A stretch of DNA of 15,028 nucleotides from Planctomycetaceae bacterium. GTDB lineage: Bacteria > Planctomycetota > Planctomycetia > Planctomycetales > Planctomycetaceae. Positions 1-6,106 of this stretch are shown in pieces. The stretch's first letter is position 1. The number at the start of each line of letters is the position of its first letter. Both the position numbers and the translations under genes were made by a program. The stretch lies in assembly GCA_020426125.1 (NCBI GenBank), contig JAGQQQ010000072.1, positions 1-15,028 of the forward strand, written 5' to 3'. Below the pieces are notes generated by a model. That model saw only the letters and a program-made list of their open reading frames with translations. It was not told the DNA's origin and ran no database searches.

Positions 1-2266
1 CTTCAATTTTTGAGAAGTCGAGGATTTCATTGATGATCGTTAGAAGGGATTCCGCAGATTCGAGAACGATTGTGAGGTAGTCCTTTTGTAATGGAGACAA
101 CTCCGTGTCCAGCAGCAACTCGGACATTCCGATCACTGCGTTCATCGGCGTCCGAATTTCGTGGCTCATGTTCGCGAGAAAATCGCTCTTCGCCTGATTG
201 GCCTTTTCAGCGGCATCTTTCCCTTTTCGCAGTGCTTCCTCGGCCTGCTTCCTCATCGTCAGATCAAAGACGCTCGCCAGAACGAGTGGACCCTCTTCAC
301 TGGGAATAAAGCGGAGGGTGATTTCCGCAGGAAATTCGGAACCATCTTTACGGAGTCCCGCGAGTTCCCGCCCCTTCCCCATGAACCGGGACCCCGGACT
401 GTCGAAGTAGCTCTGGCGACGTTGACTGTGTGCCTCCCGAAATCGCTCTGGAACGAGATGATCCACACACATTCCCAGGAATTCCTCACTGGAATACTGA
501 AAGGTCTCTGTCATCGCCTGATTGACGAGTTGAATTCGTCCGTCGGCGCCCACCAGCAAGACGGGATTCGGTGTCGCATCAACGACCGTGCGAAAACGAT
601 CCTCCGCCTGCTTGATGGCGGTCACATCATGGGAAATTCCAAACGTCCCGATGACTTCCCCCAGCCGGTTTCTCAAGGGGATCTTCGAAGTCAGGACGGT
701 CGAGTCTGTTCCATCCGGCCAAACGGGGTGTTCCTCTCGCGACAACATGGGAACTTGTGTCTCCATGATTTCGCGTTCTTCCTCTTGGGCTCGGCTGGCG
801 TACTCTTTCGGAAAAAAGTCAAAGTCCGTCTTCCCCTGCACCTCTGACGCTTCGCTGGCTCCAAGAAACGCTGCAAGTGTCTGGCTCACCCTAAGAAAGC
901 GGCCGTCGGCGTTTTTGAAATAGATGGCTTCCGGCAGGTGATTGAGCAGAGTTTGCAATAGGAACTGTTCATGTTCCAAAGCGGCTTCCGCCTCTTTCTG
1001 ATCGTGAATGTCGGTGATCGAACCGGCCATGCGCGCGGGTTTTCCCAACGGATTCCAAATCGCTTGTCCGCGTGCTCGAAACCAACGGTACTCCCCATCT
1101 TTGTGCTTCAATCGGTATTCGACGTCGTAAGGCTCACGTTGTTCGAGGTGACGGCCGATGGCGGCCAGGATTCGGTCATGGTCATCGGGATGCAGCCGGC
1201 GCTCAAACTCCGTAAACAGGTGAGGAAACTCATCGTTCCGATAACCGAGCAGTTCCTTGAAACGAGCCGCGTAGTAGACTTCACCTGATTCCACGTTCCA
1301 GTCCCAGAGGCCATCACTGGACCCCTCGACCGCCAGCTTAAACCGCTCCTCGCTCTTGAACAATTCGCGAGTCCGCTGGGCGATCGTCTCATCCAACTGT
1401 TCGTTGACAACCTGTAGCTCCTGGTTGAGCCGCAACGACTCCCATTCCGCATCGAGATAGGTGCGGATTGCAAAATTTAGAGCTGCGACGTAAGCAACGA
1501 ATCGCAGCACGTGCCACCACCACCACGCAAAGTCCCACAAGGCGGATAACTCAAACAGAACTCCTGCCGCACCGAATAGGATGGTATGCACCGCAAAGAG
1601 CCAGTCCTCCCATTGAGCGTTTTTCCAAAACCGGAACACGAAAAATCCACCAGCCGTGAAAAATCCGACGCCTCCCAAGACATTGAGGAGTCGGGCCAGC
1701 GTCGTGAATTCCCCGTTGACCGCCATCTGGGGCAATGCGTCATTCCAAAGGCAACTGCCAACACCGAATCCGCACGTTGCCGTGAAAACGATCCAAGGCC
1801 AAGACCGGTGGTTGCCGTTGAATTTCAGATGGGGCGCACCCCAGACTCCGGCAAAGATCAGGCCTCCCATAAACGTCGCGATGCTGTGCAACCAGACAAA
1901 GGCATTCCCCGGCTCAACCGCCGCATGGATGGTATCGAGCACTCCCATCGCGATGAGAGCGCAGGCCATGGGCCAGTAGTGTTCCCGCGATTGCTGCCGC
2001 GAGGATTCCACAACCAGAATCCCGGCAATCGCGACGGCCATGAGCCCGCCGGACGTTTCCACTAACGAGTGAAACGGAATGTTCGCGAACTGAGATCCCG
2101 GGAAAAAGACCGAGGCAATCACACTCCCGAAGATCGGCACCACAAGTGCGAAAAAGACACCTGCCGACGACCACCAAAGTGTGGGGGTGCGATTCATGCC
2201 CGGCAACGAAATCGAGGGATCAATGGATTGAACGAACCTTGGACGTGTCAGCCCCAACGTAAACAT
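1..2266 (-). CDS. Membrane-bound multi-PAS sensor histidine kinase (5' part; C-terminus outside window)
   Basis: About 755 residues are visible in one uninterrupted frame. Residues ~33-265 hold seven or eight hydrophobic segments resembling a MASE3/MASE4-type sensor domain: a FHSLVE motif, then MGVLDTIHA, then a WWWWHVLRFVAY segment. A short coiled-coil linker follows (~268-300). Three PAS domains come next: ~304-425 (SDGLWDWN start, PAC-like YRWFRARG, ending SITDIHDQKEAE), ~428-553 (PEAIYFKNADGRF, ending GISHDVTAIKQAE) and ~557-675 (PNPVLLVGADGRI, ending SVFDLTMRKQAEE). The HisKA H-box is FLANMSHEIRTPMNAVIGM with phosphoacceptor His702. The gene leaves the window just after the second HisKA helix (LDFSKIE), so the ATPase domain and any receiver domain are not seen. 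By family, it would phosphorylate itself and then a receiver domain in response to a membrane or cytoplasmic cue; the signal is unknown. The first ATG after an in-frame TGA is at 2266; an ATG at 2197 (MNRTPTLWW), closer to TM1, is an equally fair start. Neither has a clear Shine-Dalgarno site. Confidence 0.93.
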   Translation of the reverse strand, partial: MFTLGLTRPRFVQSIDPSISLPGMNRTPTLWWSSAGVFFALVVPIFGSVIASVFFPGSQFANIPFHSLVETSGGLMAVAIAGILVVESSRQQSREHYWPMACALIAMGVLDTIHAAVEPGNAFVWLHSIATFMGGLIFAGVWGAPHLKFNGNHRSWPWIVFTATCGFGVGSCLWNDALPQMAVNGEFTTLARLLNVLGGVGFFTAGGFFVFRFWKNAQWEDWLFAVHTILFGAAGVLFELSALWDFAWWWWHVLRFVAYVAALNFAIRTYLDAEWESLRLNQELQVVNEQLDETIAQRTRELFKSEERFKLAVEGSSDGLWDWNVESGEVYYAARFKELLGYRNDEFPHLFTEFERRLHPDDHDRILAAIGRHLEQREPYDVEYRLKHKDGEYRWFRARGQAIWNPLGKPARMAGSITDIHDQKEAEAALEHEQFLLQTLLNHLPEAIYFKNADGRFLRVSQTLAAFLGASEASEVQGKTDFDFFPKEYASRAQEEEREIMETQVPMLSREEHPVWPDGTDSTVLTSKIPLRNRLGEVIGTFGISHDVTAIKQAEDRFRTVVDATPNPVLLVGADGRIQLVNQAMTETFQYSSEEFLGMCVDHLVPERFREAHSQRRQSYFDSPGSRFMGKGRELAGLRKDGSEFPAEITLRFIPSEEGPLVLASVFDLTMRKQAEEALRKGKDAAEKANQAKSDFLANMSHEIRTPMNAVIGMSELLLDTELSPLQKDYLTIVLESAESLLTIINEILDFSKIE

Positions 2267-2310
2267 TGCCGGAACTGATCAAAGTATTGTCACAAGTTTG
2301 AATACCGGCT

Positions 2311-2658
2311 TCAATCCTCCGCATCCTGTCGCCCAGGATTTCTTCGTTCATCGGCCTGTCCCGCTACAGGCCGTTCGCCTTGTCCAAGATTTGAGTCTCT
2401 TCGAGATCGCCGCTCATCACGAATGACAAACGGGATCGGCAAAACGGAAATCACCAGAAACTGAATGGCCAGAAGTGAAGCCGGAATCGGGGGGGGCCCT
2501 GGCGGGGCAACATCTGTGGGGGCGATCAACGGAGCGACGAAGAACCCGAGCAGAAAACACCAGAGCAGATAGACTTGAGCACGTCGCCATTTGAGCTTCC
2601 ATCGTCTCTTCTGACGTCTGCTGGCCGACGCGGGATCAGTCCGTTGCAAATCATCCAT
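2311..2658 (-). CDS. Small hypothetical membrane protein, two predicted TM helices
   Basis: This 115-residue protein is not recognised. A strongly basic N-terminus (~14-26, RRQKRRWKLKWRR) precedes a first hydrophobic helix (~28-48). A proline-rich linker (VAPPGPPPIPA) leads to a second helix (~60-79), and the rest is a charged, Arg/Glu/Asp-rich tail. The basic stretch before helix 1 and the RDERRSRRD stretch after helix 2 predict both ends in the cytoplasm with a short exported hairpin. The stop lies 44 bases before the kinase start on the same strand, so co-transcription is likely. The start was placed at 2658 (MDDLQRTD); an in-frame ATG at 2676 (MGKRKPMDD) and one at 2727 are alternatives. 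The linker is encoded by a C8 tract (plus-strand G8 at 2489-2496), a possible slippage site. The coding call rests on the hydrophobicity pattern and context, not on homology. Confidence 0.55.
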   Translation of the reverse strand: MDDLQRTDPASASRRQKRRWKLKWRRAQVYLLWCFLLGFFVAPLIAPTDVAPPGPPPIPASLLAIQFLVISVLPIPFVIRDERRSRRDSNLGQGERPVAGQADERRNPGRQDAED

Positions 2659-2917
2659 GGGCTTTCGCTTTCCCATCCACGTTGGCGTTGGCGAAAACCT
2701 TCCTGGATGGAAGGGAGCCGACCTCATCTCGTCTGTCCATCATCTCGATCTCCAATTCACGAAACCCGTTCCCCCTTCCACTCAACAATGCCAAATCGTG
2801 CAAACTCAATTCAAGACATCAGCAAGCGTCGACGATTGCCACTCCTCTCCAGGCATGAAAACAGTCTCCATTGTGTGTGCATGCGAATTGTCGGTTCCCA
2901 TTTTGGAATCCAAAGAA

Positions 2918-2962
2918 AAGCGGACACGGATCAGACTGATTGAAACGGATTCACACGGATCC
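2918..2962 (+). repeat. CGGAT decamer array, left arm of an inverted pair
   Basis: The pentamer CGGAT (one copy CTGAT) recurs at 2927, 2936, 2946 and 2956, that is every 9-10 bases, as a short tandem array of units like ACACGGAT. The array opens with GCGGACACGGAT, which is found again in reverse orientation at the right arm (3104-3115). The ~10-base period would put each copy on the same face of the helix. It could be a multi-site operator or a degenerate mobile intergenic repeat; the sequence alone does not decide. Confidence 0.6.
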
Positions 2963-3074
2963 CTCCATCATCTGCCTGGCAGGAAATCCATGGCCGCATC
3001 CGCTTTCCCCCTTGCCACTTCCCGAAATCTGGAGTCGGTCTCACGGGAGATTCATGAAAGCCTCCAAGGGATTC

Positions 3075-3115
3075 CTCCGTGACGATCCGTTTGATCCGCG
3101 AAAATCCGTGTCCGC
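3075..3115 (-). repeat. CGGAT decamer array, right arm of an inverted pair
   Basis: Read on the minus strand, this arm begins GCGGACACGGAT and then has GCGGAT, AACGGAT and CACGGAG at 9-10 base steps (plus-strand ATCCG at 3085, 3094 and 3104, CTCCG at 3075). It shares its first 12 bases exactly with the left arm, and the later AAACGGAT as well, so the arms are diverged inverted copies about 110 bases apart. It ends about 165 bases upstream of the glgX start. Confidence 0.6.
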
Positions 3116-3268
3116 ATTCCTGATGGCCAATCCATTGCGATTGATGTCACTGTTTCCCACCGACTTCTGACACGCACACAAGTCTCCTTTGATCCCATTG
3201 GCTCCAGATTGTGCAATTCGGGAAAGTCCTTAAAATTCGCCAACGCTCGGCAGGGATTGACCGAAATC

Positions 3269-3272
3269 GAGG
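3269..3272 (+). promoter_or_regulatory. Ribosome binding site fixing the glgX start
   Basis: GAGG lies eight bases before the ATG at 3281. It supports this start over the in-frame ATG at 3209, whose extra 24 residues (MCNSGKSLKF...) do not look like part of the family. Confidence 0.65.
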
Positions 3273-3280
3273 CAAGCAGC

Positions 3281-5518
3281 ATGAAAGTTTGGCGAGGAAA
3301 CCCTTACCCCTTGGGGGCCACCTGGGACGGAAAAGGTGTGAATTTCGCGGTCTTCTCGCAGAACGCCACGCGCGTGGAGTTGTGTCTCTTCGATTCTCCC
3401 AATGCTCGGCGGGAAGCGATTTGTCTCCCGCTTTACGAACGAACGGATTTCATCTGGCATTGCTACGTGCCGGGACTCAAGCCCGGACAGCTTTACGGTT
3501 TTCGCGTTCACGGCCCCTATCATCCAGAGCGAGGGCTACGATTCAACTGCCACAAGGTCCTGCTGGATCCCTATGCCAAGGCCATCGGCAGAACACTCAC
3601 TTGGGACGACGCGCTCTTCGGCTATCAGATCGGACACCCGAAGGCCGACTTGTCCTTTAATGATCAAGACAGTGCGTTCTGTGCGCCCTTAGCAGCTGTG
3701 GTCGACACCCGATTTTCCTGGCGGGGTGACGTGCGACTGAAAACGCCTTGGCATCAAACGATCATTTATGAACTGCATGTCAAAGGGATGACCAAGCGGC
3801 ATCCCGACGTCCCCGAACGACTCCGCGGAACGTATGCGGGACTTGCGACCAAACCAATCATTAAGCATCTGAAGAAGCTTGGGGTGACGGCGGTCGAATT
3901 GATGCCGGTCCACCATCACACCGATGACCGCCACTTGGAGGAACGGGATCTCACGAACTACTGGGGCTACAACACCCTTGGCTTTTTCGCCCCGGAACTC
4001 GAATATGCCGCGGACAAGACTCCCAGCGGCTGCGTTCGCGAGTTCAAACAGATGGTGAGAACATTCCATCGACACGGCATCGAGGTCATTCTCGATGTCG
4101 TGTACAACCATACGGGGGAAGGAAATCACCTCGGGCCGACACTCTCGCTCCGTGGATTCGGCAATTCCCAATACTATCGACTGGTCGGAAACTCCCCTCG
4201 CCATTACATGGACTACACCGGCTGTGGCAACACACTGAACATGACCAGCCCCCGGGTGCTGAAATTGATCATGGACAGCCTCCGCTATTGGGTCACGGAG
4301 ATGCATGTCGATGGCTTTCGGTTCGACCTCGCCAGTGCCCTTGCCAGGGAATTGCACGCCGTTGATAAACTTGGGGCATTCTTCGATATCATTCACCAGG
4401 ATCCGGTCTTGTCGCAGGTCAAGCTGATCGCGGAGCCTTGGGATCTCGGCGAAGGGGGCTATCAGGTCGGCAACTTTCCCGTCGGCTGGACGGAGTGGAA
4501 CGGCAAGTACCGAGACAACGTCCGTCGCTTCTGGAAAGGAGACGGCGATGCCGTTTCCGAATTTGCCACCCGTCTCACGGGCAGCAGCGACTTGTATGAA
4601 CGAGATGGGAGGCGGCCTTACGCGAGTATCAACTTCATCACATCGCACGACGGCTTCTCCCTCCGAGACCTCGTTTCCTATAACGAGAAGCACAACGAAG
4701 CCAACGGGGAAGGAAATCGTGACGGGGATTCGCACAACAACAGCTGGAATTGCGGTGTCGAAGGAGAGACGGACGATCCCATTGTCAAACGGCTTCGATC
4801 CCAGCAGATGCGGAACATGATGATCACGCTGCTCCTGTCGCAAGGCGTTCCGATGATCCGGTCGGGGGATGAGATTTGCCATACGCAGCATGGCAACAAC
4901 AATGCATACTGCCAGGACAACGAGCTCAGCTGGCTGGACTGGAACCTGACGACAGAGCAATCAGACTTCTTCAAATTCTGTTGCAAAGTGTCTCGGTTCT
5001 GGCGGGCGCATCCCGTGTTTCAGCGGAGGAATTTCTTTCAGGGACAGGCGATTCGCGGACGATCGCAGAAGGATATCCATTGGTATCGGCCGGATGGGGA
5101 CGAGATGTCGGATTCCGACTGGCATTCGATGCATGCCCGATGCCTGGGAGTGCTGCTCAATGGGGACATGTCCGACGAGATCGACGAGCATGGCCGTCAG
5201 ATCACGGACAGCACGATGCTCCTGCTGTTGAACGCACGGCAACAGGGAATCTCGTTTACTTTGCCCCAGCCGGAAGCCTGGGGGCGGTGGATTGTCGAGT
5301 TAGACACATCCTGGCCGGCCGGCAGCGTCCAGAAGTTGGACGATCAGGAGACCTTCTCGTTACACCCGCGTTCGATTGCCGTTCTGCGACATACTGGCCG
5401 GTATTGGCAATTTGCCAAGAAAGTTGTTGACAAAACGCTTCAAGAAATGAATGGTCCCCATTGGAGAGCCCGTCGCGAATCAAACGCCGAGGTCGTGAAA
5501 GCAGACTCTCCAGCCTAG
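3281..5518 (+). CDS. glgX: Glycogen debranching enzyme GlgX (GH13, isoamylase type)
   Basis: This 745-residue cytoplasmic enzyme is expected to hydrolyse alpha-1,6 branch points of glycogen or phosphorylase limit dextrin, releasing short maltodextrins. The N-terminus (~1-130) is a CBM48-like beta-sandwich: it begins WRGNPYPLGATWDGKGVNFAVFS and contains GLKPGQLYGFRVHGPY. The GH13 barrel follows with all its signatures: VELMPVHH, DVVYNHTGEG (region I), DGFRFDLAS with nucleophile Asp349, LIAEPWD with acid/base Glu385, and FITSHDGF with Asp457. These correspond to the E. coli GlgX triad D336/E371/D443. The NYWGYNT and NNNAYCQDNELSWLDW motifs are typical of the GlgX/TreX subfamily. The C-terminal ~100 residues form the usual beta domain plus a short polar tail, making it longer than the ~657-residue E. 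coli protein. The start has a GAGG site. No glgA, glgB, glgC or glgP is adjacent, so it seems to be a single-gene unit. Confidence 0.95.
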   Translation: MKVWRGNPYPLGATWDGKGVNFAVFSQNATRVELCLFDSPNARREAICLPLYERTDFIWHCYVPGLKPGQLYGFRVHGPYHPERGLRFNCHKVLLDPYAKAIGRTLTWDDALFGYQIGHPKADLSFNDQDSAFCAPLAAVVDTRFSWRGDVRLKTPWHQTIIYELHVKGMTKRHPDVPERLRGTYAGLATKPIIKHLKKLGVTAVELMPVHHHTDDRHLEERDLTNYWGYNTLGFFAPELEYAADKTPSGCVREFKQMVRTFHRHGIEVILDVVYNHTGEGNHLGPTLSLRGFGNSQYYRLVGNSPRHYMDYTGCGNTLNMTSPRVLKLIMDSLRYWVTEMHVDGFRFDLASALARELHAVDKLGAFFDIIHQDPVLSQVKLIAEPWDLGEGGYQVGNFPVGWTEWNGKYRDNVRRFWKGDGDAVSEFATRLTGSSDLYERDGRRPYASINFITSHDGFSLRDLVSYNEKHNEANGEGNRDGDSHNNSWNCGVEGETDDPIVKRLRSQQMRNMMITLLLSQGVPMIRSGDEICHTQHGNNNAYCQDNELSWLDWNLTTEQSDFFKFCCKVSRFWRAHPVFQRRNFFQGQAIRGRSQKDIHWYRPDGDEMSDSDWHSMHARCLGVLLNGDMSDEIDEHGRQITDSTMLLLLNARQQGISFTLPQPEAWGRWIVELDTSWPAGSVQKLDDQETFSLHPRSIAVLRHTGRYWQFAKKVVDKTLQEMNGPHWRARRESNAEVVKADSPA

Positions 5519-5691
5519 TGGTCCGTTTGTTCTGTATTGACAGGTTGTAGTAGAAAACGCGAGCGACAACGAGAGCGGATTTGCTCATGAGGCGCCCGTC
5601 AACTCAGCTTCAATGAAGCACCTGAGAGAGTCTTAGGGCGAGGGCAATCTGATCGATCGCGGTGACGCTTCCGTTGAATGGGGGCCTTTTC

Positions 5692-5741
5692 TGACGAAAC
5701 TTCCGCAGATTTCGGCCCGGGTCGGCCGACGGCCTTCGTCA
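5692..5741 (+). repeat. Nested inverted repeat downstream of glgX
   Basis: The outer arms TGACGAA (5692-5698) and TTCGTCA (5735-5741) enclose a second perfect hairpin, TCGGCC (5712-5717) and GGCCGA (5724-5729), around a six-base loop. On the plus strand it is followed by seven A, not T, so it is not a standard intrinsic terminator for glgX. It could stabilise the 3' end of the glgX transcript or bind a protein. Confidence 0.4.
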
Positions 5742-5821
5742 AAAAAATTCATTGAGAGGGATTTCTTCTGGTCAGCGTCTCCTATTAGACTGGCGGAATT
5801 AGGTCAGTTGGGCGTATTTTG

Positions 5822-5868
5822 GAGAAGGCCTGAGGAAATTTCCCGAAGTATATTCAGGAAACCTTCTC
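5822..5868 (+). repeat. 12-bp bulged hairpin in the leader of the giant gene
   Basis: GAGAAGGCCTGA (5822-5833) pairs with TCAGG (5854-5858) and CCTTCTC (5862-5868), all 12 positions Watson-Crick, with a bulge of three A (5859-5861). The 20-base loop begins with the palindrome GGAAATTTCC (5834-5843). It lies about 240 bases before the ATG at 6107 and no T-tract follows, so it is probably a leader RNA structure or a protein-binding dyad, not a terminator. Confidence 0.45.
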
Positions 5869-6106
5869 GGGCAGCCCCAGTTCAAGTTTTCGAGTTTCCT
5901 TTCCGCGCGCTGTTTCGAATCTGATGGAGGCGTGCGTTTCTGTTCGTTTTCCATCGTTTGTGTTGAAAAGAGCATTTCCTGTGGAACCCGACGCCGATTT
6001 GGGTGGAGCGTTCCTCGGTTTTTTTCGTATTCCCGATCGCATTTCCTGTATTGGATTCATTTCGATCATTGAGAGATCCCTTTCCTATTTAGCAGCGGTC
6101 CCCACC

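Larger units (their letters stand above)
2659..3280. other. Divergent intergenic region, no convincing gene
   Basis: This gap lies between the small membrane protein (minus) and glgX (plus), so both promoters should be in it. Plus-strand open frames extend into it (2575-2943 and 2657-3082), but their translations are low-complexity mixtures without a recognisable fold or ribosome site, so I do not call them. The recognisable structure is a pair of opposed CGGAT decamer arrays (listed separately). I do not see a sigma-70 promoter I would defend. Confidence 0.6.
5519..6106. other. Intergenic region / probable leader of the giant exported-protein gene
   Basis: This stretch separates glgX from the large exported protein. 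It has no convincing gene; the frame of the large protein stays open back to an ATG at 5924, but that 61-residue extension is not expected in the family. It contains two compound inverted repeats (5692-5741 and 5822-5868, listed separately). No U-tracted terminator for glgX and no defensible promoter is visible. Its second half is T-rich. Confidence 0.55.

Noticed and set aside
161..847. Plus-strand open frame (228 codons)
   Set aside because: It is antisense to the PAS and HisKA part of the kinase, which is unbroken on the minus strand.
2287..2295. Short palindrome TTGTCACAA before the kinase start
   Set aside because: Nine bases with a single central base is too short to distinguish from chance without conservation data.
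2657..3082. Plus-strand open frame (141 codons) in the divergent region
   Set aside because: It overlaps the start of the small membrane protein and runs through the left repeat arm; the translation has no membrane or folded-domain pattern and no Shine-Dalgarno site.
3689..4960. Long minus-strand open frame (423 codons) antisense to glgX
   Set aside because: It lies wholly inside glgX, whose frame has every expected GH13 motif; the antisense translation has no recognisable domain and is a by-product of codon bias.
5537..5542. TTGACA resembling a -35 box after glgX
   Set aside because: No acceptable -10 element lies 16-18 bases downstream, so I do not call a promoter.
5924..6106. N-terminal extension of the giant protein from an upstream ATG
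   Set aside because: It would put about 100 residues before the LEDRTLL motif, more than I would expect in such proteins, and there is no ribosome site; kept only as an alternative start.
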